64,000 bases of DNA. Source: Pyrus communis. Taxonomy: Eukaryota > Streptophyta > Magnoliopsida > Rosales > Rosaceae. The first letter of the stretch is position 1; each line of letters starts with the position of its first letter. The stretch is from the NCBI RefSeq assembly GCF_963583255.1, contig NC_084804.1:19846061-19910060 (forward strand). Direction: 5' to 3'. Below are positions 10,405 to 21,397 of this stretch, piece after piece. A program made the translations under genes and the position numbers. The notes beneath the pieces were generated by a model that saw only the letters and a list, made by a program, of their open reading frames with translations, searched no databases and was not told the origin of the DNA.

Positions 10405-11429
10405 GGGTTGGTTTGGTATTGTTGTGCTTTGAAAAAAAGTTGCTTCTGCTATGCTGTGAGAATAAGCAGCTGTGAAATAAAGCAGCAGAGTTTTTGGTAA
10501 ACTTTTTTGTAAAAGTGCTTTTGGAAAAGAAAAAAAAGCAGTATTCTAGTGTTTGGTAAACTTTTATGTAAAACAATTGTGACTATGTGAAATGACCAAA
10601 AATGTATAGTACTAGATGTGCTATGACAAGCCACGACATCATTCACTGGCAACCTCTTCACCTTCGTCCTCCTCTCCCTTCTCATCTTCTCCTTCCGCAC
10701 GATCGTCGAAAATGGGACCCACCTCCTCACCTCCTTCGTCGACTGCGACCCTTCTCTCAAATCCCTCCTCTCCTGCCTTGACCTCGTTGGCGCCGACAAT
10801 ACCAACCACTGCTCTCCCAAATCTCCAGTCGAGTCCCCTTCTCTGATCTCTCTCCGCTGCCGACACCACCCATTTCTTCACCTCACCCGCATTGGAACCT
10901 TAGACGACGATTTCTTCTCCGGCGATGACGACGACGCTCGCTCTCTCTTCGGCCCCAATCCTCATTTTCTCCTCCTCCTTTCACTCCACCTCCAAATTAG
11001 GGTTTAATGGAACTTATGAGACTAGGGTTTCTAAAATTGTGCCCTCCAGCCTCACGTTCAAGGCTGAGAAATTCACCATTTTTTATGACAGAGCTAGTGG
11101 CAGAGATGGCAATGAAGGAAGCAATGGAGGGAAGGAGAAAGGCGGCAATGAAGAAATGGACGATCAGGCCGTCGATTTGCAATTCTTGATCAACAAATTG
11201 GAGCTGGGTTGCCGGGACGTGGCGACGTTGTTCTTCCTCCTGAAAGTGTGAGGAATCAGGAGAAACTTTGAAAATAAGCCACTTTTTGCAGCTTCCACTT
11301 TTTAATTTTTTTTTCCATCTGAAACTTTGAAAAAAAGCTGGTTTGGGGTGTTTACCAAACACCAAAAACTCTTCCAGCTTTTTTTCATACCAACTTTTTT
11401 TTAAAATCACCTCAGTCCCAAACCATACC
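10405..11429. mobile_element. Tourist-like TIR element carrying a captured gene fragment (Pack element)
   Basis: Left end gggttggtttggtattg and right end cctcagtcccaaaccatacc match the two ends of the 315-bp MITE at 55820-56134 (inverted orientation), including subterminal words gtgctttgaaaaaaa, cagcagagt and tttggtaaac. Unlike that MITE, about 650 bp of GC-richer, coding-like sequence lies in the middle. Target duplication is unclear (expected taa). No transposase. A deletion derivative relationship between the two elements is an inference. Confidence 0.7.
10636..11007 (+). pseudogene. Captured coding fragment inside the Tourist-like element
   Basis: An open frame of about 120 codons without its own start reads TSFTGNLFTFVLLSLLIFSF, a hydrophobic segment that could be a membrane helix, then RTIVENGTHLLTSFVDCDPS and a Leu/Asp-rich tail, ending at TAA 11005-11007. 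Composition (about 55% GC, high C) differs sharply from the AT-rich flank, as expected for captured exon sequence. I do not recognise the parent gene. It probably encodes the N-terminal part of a plant membrane protein. No evidence that it is expressed. Confidence 0.55.
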
Positions 11430-12008
11430 TATATGAGGTGGTGTATGGCCATGAATCACACCTGCCACTTCCAACATATGAAGCTGGTAAAACAACAACA
11501 GGTTCGGTGGATGGAAGCCTGCTTGCTAAAAATGTATATAACTCAATCGCGTGGGTGTGTGGGTATAGTGGGGTACAAGTGGTCCCTGCTATTACAATTT
11601 TTTTTTTTTGAAACGAAACGCACCGTTTTATTTTAAATTTTTTGTTGTTTTCCCAGGTTCAAAATGACGTCGTTTGGCCTGGGTGTTCAAAAAAAGAGGG
11701 AAACCCGTTGGAGAGCACCTAAACGCAGAACGGCCACAGCAGAGTAGCAGCAGCGTAGCAGAGGGGCGGAAATTTGTGTCTTAGGGACAAATTTCAGCGA
11801 CCGGAGGTGCGGCCACACCTGCTTGCGCATCTGCGGTTCGCCACTGCTAGAAAATAACTCGCTAACCGATCCTTTTTCAGGTCAATGTATCCAGTTGCTT
11901 AAACTTCATTGATCTCAATGTTGGTTACAATAGGTTACAACAACCTGGTGGGCAAAATTCCACTAGAAATTTCCACCTTGTCTCAGCTTCAATTACCTGT
12001 TTTGCAAG

Positions 12009-12586
12009 TGTTGATTCATTTTTAATATTAAATTAATTAAATTAATTATAATTGTCATTATTTGGTTGTTAGTGGGAAAGTAAGTTTATTTGTCTTTATT
12101 TGTGGTTGGTGGGAAATTAAGATGGAGTCTTTAGCTTTTCATTTTTTTAAACTCTTGTAATCTTTTTTCTTTGTTAATTTGTGTTTATTATCCTATTCAC
12201 TAAGGGTGATAATAAACATATAATTATTAGCATTTTTCCATTGTCTTTTTATTTATGATCCCACTATCAATTTTCTAATAACTAGAGTCTTTATTCCCCC
12301 TTACTTTGTATCTTCTACTTATATTGAACAAAGAAAGGTGTTTCTTGTGGTGGAGCTTTGGACTCCTCTTTTTGTGCAGAAAGGTTTGAATCAAATACAA
12401 TTTGGTTGGGTTGTTGTATCTTGGAGGGGACAAGTCAAGAGATATACTGCTGCACCGGTTCGTGAACTTTTGTAAAATCGCAGTGGGCTTGAATCTTCTT
12501 GAAGAGAGCGAGATACCCGTGCCTCAGCCTAATTGTCTACGTGCTTCTTAGAAGAATATTACAATTTTCTTGTAATTTTTCCAACA
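12009..12586. mobile_element. Solo LTR (TGTTG...CAACA), 578 bp
   Basis: Starts tgttgattc and ends tttttccaaca, bounded by the perfect 5-bp duplication gcaag (12004-12008, 12587-12591). Removing it with one duplication turns cctgttttgcaag + ttaatgattt into an open LRR frame (..LQVNDFNSEIPPSF). The size and TGTTG/CAACA ends fit a Copia-type LTR. No internal region, primer site or coding is present. Confidence 0.88.
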
Positions 12587-13378
12587 GCAAGTTAATGATT
12601 TCAACAGTGAAATCCCTCCTTCCTTTAGTAACCTTTCATCTTTGAAGATACTTCGTTTAAATGATAATAACTTGAAAGGAAGCTTCCCTAATTCTCTAGG
12701 CCAATTGAGAAATTTAACTAATATCTCATTGGCTTCAAACGCACTATCTGGTGTTGTTCTTTCCTCCCTTTCGTATCTCTCTGCTCTCGTGGAGTTTGAC
12801 TTATCACGACACCGACTCCAAGGGAGTATTGCCTCATACTTGGGCAATACGCTTCCTAATCTCTGATACTTTCACATAAATGGGAACCAATTTACTGGCT
12901 CAATTCCTCTCTCAATATCCGATGTCACAAATCTAGTGGAATTCAATGTTTCGGAGAACGAACTCACTGCACAAGTGCCAAATTTGCAGAACTTGGTTAA
13001 CTTAAGAGTCATTGAGTCTGGGGAACAATCACTTCACAGGTAAAATCCCAACTGACATTCGATACTCTCAAAGCTTAGATGATCTGGTCTTCAAAACAAC
13101 GAATAATCAAGGAGCATCTCGTCCTCTCTAGGAAATTTGAAATTGTTAACCATACTGTTATATTTGTAGGAAATAATCTTGAGGGCAGCATCCTTTCAAG
13201 CTTAGGAGAATGTCACAGGCTCCTGCTTTTGAATCTTTCTCAAAATAACCTCGGCGGCGCAATGCCTCAACAATTTATTAGCCTCACCTCCTTATCAATT
13301 TCTTTGGACTTGTCAAGAAACCACTTTGTTGGTACCTTTCCACTGGAGGTCGGAAACTTGTAGAATCTAAAGGTGCGT

Positions 13379-13780
13379 TTGTTTGTCATCATTAGATTTC
13401 ATTAAATTAGAGTGGACTACTTAGTGTAGTCCCGTGTTTGTTACGCGCGTGGACTAGCTTTAGTGAATTGAATGGGACTGTGTGGACTCAATGCTTCACT
13501 AGATGGTCTTAGCAAGAAACCGTCAAAAAGTAAAGGACTGCTGAGATCATCGCTAGCAAACCTCGCCTGCTTCGCTTCACCATGGTCGTCGTCCTCCCGA
13601 AAGACCCTGCCAGGTGGAAAGCCAGACCAGCGACGGTGCGTTCGCCGTCGTAAGCCAAGTAAACAATGACCCGTGTGCAAGATTCAACGCCATTAGAAGC
13701 ATGCTGGGATTGGCCATGTCGGCGATTTCTTCCTAGGTTTTCGCCAAAAGGAGATTCTACTTGGTGGAGATGGTCTGGGA
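13379..13780. mobile_element. TIR element fragment (gtgcgtttgtttg end)
   Basis: Begins ggtgcgtttgtttgtcatc directly after the last LRR codons and continues through tggactagctttagtg; the same start occurs at 33468 and an inverted relative lies at about 22660-22830. It includes a GC-rich stretch (13556-13680) that may be captured sequence. It ends where PPR-like sequence begins, at about 13781. The short phrase tttcctaggtttt-gccaaaa at about 13730 recurs at about 22175, upstream of the second PPR fragment. Confidence 0.5.
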
Positions 13781-14272
13781 TTGAAGCCTTTCTCATACAA
13801 CCATTTCTACTATAGGCAAAAATGACAGTGTTGTACGAAATTATATCAGGCTTTATTCCCATCTCCATTATCTCCCTTAGAAACAGTTCTGATTTCTCGA
13901 AATCTTATGAGCGATTGTATATATACATCAAACTATTGTGAGTTTTCAAGATAGCATCGCATTCTGATAGCATCACTTGTCTTCGAAAACATCTGCCCCC
14001 GTCCACATACTGATAGCATCGCATTCAAGATAGTTATGTCAGGTGAAAACCCTTTTCTTCTCAGTTCCAAGAAGGCATGTTATGTTTCCATCAAGGGGTC
14101 ACTCTCACTAAAAACGAGAATAAATGTCTCCAAGAGAACGTGGGGTTCAGTTACACCGGAGTATATTTCTTACGCAAGAATACGCATGCGCTTAATTTCC
14201 TTGCCACTGGCATAAGCGTGGAGCAGACAACCGTATGTAAGCTCATTGGGTTTCTAGTGAATGGACCATTCT
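13781..14272 (-). pseudogene. PPR gene fragment A
   Basis: About 490 bp similar to 37113-37606 of the intact PPR gene, hence residues of about 550-715. Recognisable pieces are GIKPDIISYNTVIFAYSRNG (13790-13860, minus strand) and the region around the codons for NPMS. It has internal deletions and duplication of short words, stops and frameshifts. It shares with fragment B a 5-nt insertion not present in the intact gene, so A and B have a common ancestor. Dead. Confidence 0.85.
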
Positions 14273-15078
14273 TACAAAGTGATTGGAAAGATAAGTCCTG
14301 AAGAGTAAATTGGACTTGAACTTTGAGTTTGGACTTTGGGTGTGATAATTAATTATTTTATTAATTTCAAATTTTATTAATTATTTTTTAAATAAAAAAG
14401 GATGAGTCTGAGATGACAAAAGAACACCAAAACACCACACCCTTTCTGAGCAGATGCCTCCCAAAAGACATATCCCTAAGTTCATACATGTTACGAACAG
14501 TATATGTACATTATATATACATCCTTCTACATTGCATTTAGAACACAGAAAATCATTCACCCCACGTTCTTACCAATATCGAGTATACAGAGAACCACAA
14601 AGAAATTCACCAGAAACTAACACAAAACTTGAAATTTTGACAAGAGTCAGAATTTATAAATTGAGATGCATCAATTCTCTTGCTTGGATTCATAAACATC
14701 CTCCAATTCCCAAGTTTAAATTCCATGTAAATAGGTGTCCCTTCCAAATTTCTATGAGTGAAAGTTTAAAAATAACAAAATTCGTATTCAAATTCATTGT
14801 CCTTTTAGGTTAACCAAATAATAAAATTCACATATTCTAGAAAATAAAATTATGTGATTTCTTTCTGTCATTTTAAAATTCCTTAGTAATTTTAAATTTC
14901 CTGATCCAAACAGAGTGTAAGTTTTCCTGTGCTGGAATCTTAGTTTAGATTATTGAATTATGGTGAAGCAGACTCCTACAGAACTACAAGCATAGAGTAG
15001 GGGTGAAATACTGTTTCAAGGAAATTGCGGTCTGCAAGCCCCAATCTAATCTTCATTTTGTTTGTTTAAATATTAGTC
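14273..15078. other. AT-rich intergenic stretch
   Basis: No gene is recognisable. It contains short words also found near 40750-41060 (aaattgagatgcatcaattc, ccaagtttaaattc, gtaattttaaatttcc), so it is probably a decayed repeat shared with that region. Confidence 0.4.
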
Positions 15079-16630
15079 ACTTTTTTTTTTGTTTTTTTTT
15101 TTGGGGGGGAAACCTCGACGGTATGAGAGAAAATTTATTGATAACGAAAAAAGAAATTACACATAGTCAGGGAGGATATAAACCTTACCCCTCATAAAAC
15201 AGAGATAAAAAAAATACACGAAAAAGAAGGGGGAATATAAACCTTATTCTTCTTGAAACGAAAACAAGAAAAATACAAAGAAAAGAGGGGGACATGAAAC
15301 CTAGCCCCACTAAAACCAAACCTAAAGGTCTAAACCTGCAAAACAAATTGAAAAACACCACAAAGTTAGGAAAAAAAACAAGAAAGTGAGACAAACTTGG
15401 ATACCCAAATGCACATTTATTAGAGAAGTGGTAGTCAGACAAGCCAACATAGTCCAAAAATAATACAGCACGAGCTAACGGTGGAGGAGAATCATGCCAA
15501 GTTAAAGTTGGAGAAGACAAGCCCATGTTAACAAAATTGACCGCAACAAAATTTCTTTCCTAGTATATGTGAGATGAGTAGAAAGTCATTTTCTGAATGC
15601 GGTCCAAACAAATAGACCATTACGTACGAAGAGACCAAGGAGGATCAAAATCAGACGATTGAAGAGCAAAAATAACACTAAAGTTGTCACTTTCTACCAA
15701 TGACAATGCCAACCCAGCTGATATGCAAACTGTGTACCAATAATAATTGCAGATATTTATGCAAAAAAAGAGTTGCGATAACCAATTCATTGGTAGAATC
15801 CACTAAGAAAATGACCATGGCAATTCCTGAAAATTCCTCCACAAGCAGCAGGACTGAGATTTCCTTTAAATAAACCATCTATATTAAGTTTAAACCAAGG
15901 AAACCAAGGAGGATACCAAAGGACAGGAAGAATAGTAGACGCCTTGCGAGAGATAGTTTGGATCCCCAACAAAGAGATGATTCGGGTGTCAAAACCTTGA
16001 GAGTAACCAGGAATAAACTTTCCACCATGAACAATCGCAGAATTGATAGACATGCAGAGACGATGAAAATAGATTGGTCGGTCCAAAAAAATAAACTTAT
16101 TTCGAGCCTTCCAAATAGCCACAATAGTAGAAAGACTCACAAAAATCCAGAGATTGTGCAACTATTGGAATAGGGCATGCACACATAGATTGACACCTCC
16201 CAACCTAGGTAACCAAATGACACTTGGATGGCACGTACTGGCCGACACTCGAAAGTTACGAAAGCCATGATTATGTGAATATGCATGAATATAATGAAAC
16301 GTATAATCGAAAAGTCATGCGAGAAACAACAGTCATAAAGATCAGACAAACGCTAAAAAAGTAATAATAGTAGAAAGTTAGTCATTAAATAAGAAAGATG
16401 TCCAACAGTCAACAATCCGAAGAGAGGACGTATAAATATGTCAAGAGCATACCACTAAACGAGAGTGCTAGTGAAATGAAAGGCATTAAGTTACAATTAT
16501 ACATAAGAAGACATATGCAGGCAGGGGAACACAATATCAGTGGTAGGGAAATGCCTCGAAGCTCATATCGTATTCCTCGTCACTAGGTCCTGAAGGGGGC
16601 GCAAAAACAAAAAGTGAGTGGACCATAGTT

Positions 16631-16660
16631 TATAATAATAATAATAATAATAATAATAAA
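16631..16660. repeat. (TAA)n microsatellite
   Basis: About nine to ten uninterrupted TAA/ATA units inside the solo LTR. Confidence 0.95.
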
Positions 16661-16869
16661 CCTTTTTCTTTCTGAACATACTAACCCCTCCTCCTCCACC
16701 CGTTTTAAAAATAATATAATACTACATAATAGGATTTTCCCGAAGACATGCTATAAAAACATTCATACGATAAAATCATAACTCGAAGTGATATCAAAAT
16801 CACCTAAAGGTAAAATCCATAAAAGTTCATAAGTCAAAACACTGATGTGCTTAATAGGGGTGTCATATT

Positions 16870-17060
16870 TGCCTGAAGGCATATCCATCACCCGAGGGTG
16901 AAGCTGTACAACACTGGGTTACGCCAGTGAAGAATCATGATAGGCCTCATCACCCGAAGGTGAAGCTGTACGACTCTGGTTTATGCCAGAGAAGAAAAGG
17001 TACATAACGCATCGACACTAGCCTTGGCTTTTGAAGCTGTCCGAAACTGGTTTCGCCAGT
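16870..17060. repeat. Array of six small hairpins in the LTR
   Basis: Consecutive perfect stems: TGCC-tgaa-GGCA (16870-16881), CACC-cgag-GGTG (16889-16900), CACTGG-gttacg-CCAGTG (16912-16929), CACC-cgaa-GGTG (16951-16962), CTCTGG-tttatg-CCAGAG (16974-16991), ACTGG-tttcg-CCAGT (17046-17060). The linker gaagctgt is constant. The second and third large stems differ by a paired A-T to T-A swap that keeps pairing. Confidence 0.8.
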
Positions 17061-20000
17061 GAAGCTGGGAGTATGTCATAAATAATCTCACTGCTCCTCA
17101 ACTATGTCATATGGCCATAAAAATATACATACTCGTGTTGTGTGTATGTGTCGTATGAATACACACTAATTAAACACGTAAAACATAATTCAAAATCTCG
17201 TATCAAGCTTAGAATTCAAAACCTCATCATTCGAAATCATAAGCAAATCCTTAAACGTGATTTCCACAAATATAAATTTTCATAAACTTTAAACTAGGAA
17301 ATCGTAAAGATTTCATAAGAACCAATAAGATAAATCATGAATTCTCCAAAAATCATAAATATCGAACTTCGCAAACATAATATAAAAAGTAATTAATTCG
17401 TGAAATATAGAATGAATGCAAGCCTAATCTTTTTATAAAAATATGCAATTTGAAAAGGAGTCCACTCACAAATATTCTGCTATCAGAGAGTCATTCGAAC
17501 TAGGGACGACGGAGTCACTTCCAACCAAAGCAACTAAACACAATTAGGGACCATTATTTAAAACTCTACTAAAACGATATAATTTAAGAAAATAGACGAC
17601 AGATTTGGATTTGGCATGTCGAAAAATCTAAGGAGGGATCTCGGGTTCCCCCATGTGCAACCACGGAACGGTGAGATAGGTCGTCGAAAAGTTGGACAAA
17701 ATTTGGTCGACTCCGCCGAGGTCGCCAACAATGCCTCCAATAGAGGCTTGTGCACTCCACGCGTTGGCTATGACAGCCCCCATGCGCCGCGAGTAAACCG
17801 TACTAGCCATCCCCATGATTTCTAGAACTTTTCTTGATTTTTCTTCCAACTTCCAAAGCTCATTCCGAGCTCGATACTAGTCCAAACCGAGTGATTCAGA
17901 AGGCAAAATGAAGTTAGGAATATGAAGAAGAGATCTATGCCCTTTCAAGACTCTATGAAGATAGGAGGTGGCTGGAAAAATGGCTGGAAGATGGCCAAAC
18001 AACCACAATTTTAAACCTCTATAAATGAACAGTGGTTTCCCCGAGGGTTTTCCGTGTGCCTACATCACCAAAACCATTAAAAAAAACCTTCCAATCATGA
18101 TCCTAGACATGATCTACGATGTTTTGGACCAAGTTCGAGACTTACCTTCATTAGAGATGGTGAGAATTCGTCGGACAAAGAATTGCACAGTGAAGGTGCT
18201 ACTATGCAGAGGGAAAGGGAAAACATGAAGGGATCTCGCCTGGCTTGGGAGTTCTAGACATCGGTGCTCAAAATGTATATGTGTGTGTGCGTGCGTGCTC
18301 GGCCAAGAGAAAGGGTGCAGAGAGCACGGGAGAGGTAAGAGATGAGAGGAAGGGAGACTGATGAAGAAAAAAGAGAAAAAAAATGAGGATAAAAGAAGGA
18401 GAGATAGGACTCTCGGGAAAGAGAAGGAACACCCCTAAAAAATGGATGGGAGGTCCAAAATGGGAAAATACCTCGAAGTGTGAAATTAATTAAATACCCT
18501 TGATGTTCAAAAATTCGTAGAAACTTCGTTCTAGTTCCGAATTCAATTTCCACTCGTGCTTGCGTGTTCGTATCGACGATTGCAACATGAATAAATTAAA
18601 AGAAAATTTCCTCATGTCATTACATGAGAGTCAACGAAAGTCAACGTTTTCACCACTAGGGGTATTTTCGTAATTTTGTACAATTAAAACATAAAATTCA
18701 AGACAGGTTGTTACATAGATATCCCAAAAATACATACAAAGAATATGAAAGGGGTAAAGATGTACCAAATTCGCATGCTAACCACCTCCAAAGATGCCTA
18801 GATATTTGACAGCCAAACAAAAATGAGCAGTAGATTCTTCAGAATTACAGCATAAACAACAAATTGCTACCAAAGTAATACCACATCATTGAAGCACACC
18901 CTCGGTATGAAGTTTATCATGAAAAAGCAACCAAGCCAAAATAGATAGTCGTTGCAGAATAAAATGTCGCCAAATAACCTTAGCCCAAGCACAATCACTA
19001 TGTTTCATTCAAATAAGCTGATAACCAAAAGAAAAGGAAAATTTCCCAGTAGATGAGGCTCCCAAATCAATTTGTCATCCTACATATTTAAGGGCAAATG
19101 TAGTTTGCACCACAAAAGGGAATAAACTTATAAAATAATCTGGGAGTGAACAACTTTGTGCTTTAATAACATCTGAAACCCAAAGAAGAACCTTAGGTGA
19201 AATGACCGAAGATAAACAAGGGCTATTAATAAGTTCATCCAACCATTTGCCGAACCAAAAGGAAACTGACCTCCCATCACCGATAATCCAACGACTATTA
19301 TTATTTAGGATAGGTAAAGCATGCTTCCGACCATGCCACACAAAAGACCGTAAATAGATATTTTGGTTTTTGTAAGGTGAAAGAGGAAAATGCTGATGAG
19401 CGAAAGAACCCCATAGAGAGGCTAAATCTCAGAGGAGGATTGCAACATATCCCATCCAAAACTAAGCATATCCTTCAAGTTCAAAGAAGCTAAATCACAA
19501 AGACCAATCCTACCTTCATGTTTAGGCCCACATACCATGCTCCAATCAACAATTACCAATTTCCACGAAGCTAAATCCCCTAATCAAATAAAATCCCTTG
19601 AGCAAGTAGAAAGATGTTTTAAAAAGCAAGATGGCAATTGATAAACTGAGAAACTGTAGAGGAACAAGCTTTGTTAAACAGATTGCACTAATTGAAATCG
19701 TCCAGCCATTGAGAGAAGTTTACCTTTCCAACCTGAGAGGTGGGCTTTAGCCTTGTCTACCAAAGCTTGAAAGTGAATTCCCCTTGACTTAGCACGAAAA
19801 ATGGGTACCCCAAGATAAGTGAAAGGAACAACACCCAAACGAAATCTAAGGTGTCTCAAGACATGCACTCTACGATGTAGAGAGGAGGAGCACTCTATGA
19901 AATCCAAGGTTTCTCGAGACATGCAGTCTACGATGTATGAGTTAGTATACTTAGATGAAGTCATAAATCTATTAACTCCAATTTCGCTCATATTAATAAA

Positions 20001-20086
20001 CTCAAAGGAAGTCAAGATGATTCCAGACAAGTACACATGTCATTAGATGGGGAACCAAATTTCTTTTCATCCGTTAGCACACAACT

Positions 20087-20431
20087 AGTGTTTGAAATTT
20101 CTTTGACACGATCGATATTTCTGTGCAAAAATCGAAAAAATCAAAGAAAAATATGGAAAGAGAAGGGATGAAGTCTAAATTTCACTCCACATCGGAGAAA
20201 TTCTTAAATTTCATCTATAATTGATGGATTTCGTCGATATTTCCGACAGATCAGTTAATTATCAGAGAAATTCTTATATTTTGTCTAAACCAGTGTTTGA
20301 CATTCTCAAAGTTTAATTTTGAATCTCCATCATTTATATCGAAAGTAACCAATATCAATATAGATATACTCATCGATATATCCACAAATTTGAATATCGA
20401 TATTTTCACTGATATTGATATTTTAAACATT
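20087..20431. mobile_element. hAT-like MITE, 345 bp
   Basis: Begins agtgtttgaaattt and ends atattttaaacatt, approximately inverted termini. A perfect 8-bp duplication acacaact flanks it (20079-20086 and 20432-20439). The interior is rich in cgatattt words. No coding. Confidence 0.8.
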
Positions 20432-20866
20432 ACACAACTCTAACTTTTCCTCATTTGAAGATCAAAATCTGAGTTCCGAGATTAAGAAAACTGCTTGGCT
20501 TCTTACAATTACACATACACATAAAACTTATTACCGAATTTCATGTCCATATGTTAAATTGTCATCGGTCTATATAGAAGAAATTAGCCAAACCACCTAT
20601 AGTCATAGCAACAACTTCTTTAACAACCCTGAAGCCACCACTCACATCTTGAGTCCAAGTGTTACTCTGTGGACAACACAGTTGGGGTCGATCTTTGTTC
20701 AAACTAGTCATCATCTTTCTTTAACTTTTCTGAAAAATTGGAAATTTAAAAAAAAACACACCTCCATAATTTGTTAACTAGTAAAGTTAAATCACTCAAA
20801 GACCAACAACAGTTGCTGGAGAAAAGACTAGCAAGTAGACCACTGACTTTGTCCTTTGAAATAATC

Positions 20867-21397
20867 AGTGTTTGAAATTTTTCGATACAATTGATATTCC
20901 AGTGGAAATGTCGAAAAAAATTAGAGAAATATATGAAGGGGAGTGACTTTTAAACTTCACTCCATATTGGAAAAACTTTTAAATTTCATCTAAAATCGAT
21001 AGATTTCGTGAATATTTCCGACATATTGGTTATATATTGGAGAAACTCTTATATTTCATCTAAACCAGTGTTTGACATTTCCTAAAGTTTCATTTTAAAT
21101 TTCCATTTTCATCGAAAGTAACCGCTTTGATCCAATATCGTTCCATTAGATAGGAACAACTTTGGGAAATATTGATAACTCTCAGGTGGAGTATTAGAAC
21201 GAAAGAAATCTATTAAATAACGAACTACTCATTCTAAGCCATCTCTAGATATGAATTAATAATTCAAAATATGTTTCTAGCGTATTCTTGATAAACCAGC
21301 ATTTATATAAAGATGTAGGAAGATCCGATTGGGAAGCATCAATATCAATAACGATATTTTCATCGATATTTTCACAAATACTGATATTTTAAACACT
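20867..21397. mobile_element. hAT-like MITE, 531 bp, same family
   Basis: Begins agtgtttgaaattt, ends atattttaaacact (a better inverted match than its sibling at 20087). Flanks aaataatc and agaataatt are an imperfect duplication; the empty site gaaataattaaaccc is preserved at about 2404. Interior related to the 345-bp copy with about 190 bp more. Confidence 0.75.

Larger units (their letters stand above)
9025..11847. mobile_element. hAT-like element (AGTGGCGAA ends), 2.8 kb, with nested elements
   Basis: Ends agtggcgaagcc (left) and ggttcgccactgc (right) are inverted. The flanks tagacaat (9017-9024) and tagaaaat (11848-11855) form an 8-bp target duplication with one mismatch, as expected for hAT. 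It interrupts the LRR pseudogene between ...LDN and NSLTDP; excising it and one TSD restores the LRR consensus. No transposase was seen, so it is non-autonomous. It carries a SINE (9998-10133), a Pack-type Tourist element (10405-11429), and around 9556-10330 probably another insertion whose left end reads aaggccgtctctgag. Confidence 0.82.
5463..13378 (+). pseudogene. LRR receptor-like kinase pseudogene (class XII-like), shredded by transposons
   Basis: Remnants in order: leader MLALSFLDALVCCW (about 5468-5520); WNDYTQFC (split by the TIR element at 5605-6439); WQG|VTCSTKH (split by 6478-8880); [18 protein letters not shown].. (8905-9024); NNSLTDPF (after the hAT-like element 9025-11847) and NLVGKIPLEISTLSQLQ (about 11940-11992); LQ|VNDFNSEIPPSF (split by the solo LTR 12009-12586); then LRRs to about 12865, a stop, YFHINGNQFTGSIPLSIS, and after a deletion near 13035 NNLEGSILSSLGECHR to about 13372. 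This matches the ectodomain order of EFR/Xa21/At3g47570-like receptors, which sense microbial ligands. Several stops and frameshifts are present; the transmembrane and kinase parts are missing. Each split rejoins in frame or nearly so when the insertion is removed. Not functional. Confidence 0.88.
16191..18715 (-). mobile_element. Giant solo LTR (2.5 kb), Gypsy-like
   Basis: Reading on the minus strand it starts tgtaacaacctgtcttgaa and ends gggaggtgtca. The 5-bp duplication tagat flanks it (16186-16190, 18716-18720), and removal rejoins the LINE. There is no internal domain or second LTR, so it is a solo LTR. It holds a (TAA)n run and the hairpin array at 16870-17060. The TGTAAC-ACC start and large size fit Gypsy-type LTRs of woody Rosaceae; lineage is an inference. 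Confidence 0.8.
15079..20040 (-). mobile_element. L1-type LINE, decayed, split by a solo LTR
   Basis: On the minus strand, 5' to 3': reverse-transcriptase C-terminal sequence (19674-about 19900: RLGVVPFTYLGVPIFRAKSR and ALVDKAKAHLSGWKGKLLSM), the zinc-binding/tether region (19075-19341: RWIIGDGRSVSFWFGKW), then after the LTR insertion the RNase H-like end (15787-16161: IVAIWKARNKFIF and FKLNIDGLFKGNLSPAACGG). A T-rich run at 15079-15104 represents the poly(A) tail. Many stops and frameshifts. The 5' half (endonuclease, RT palm) is missing, a usual 5' truncation. Confidence 0.85.
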
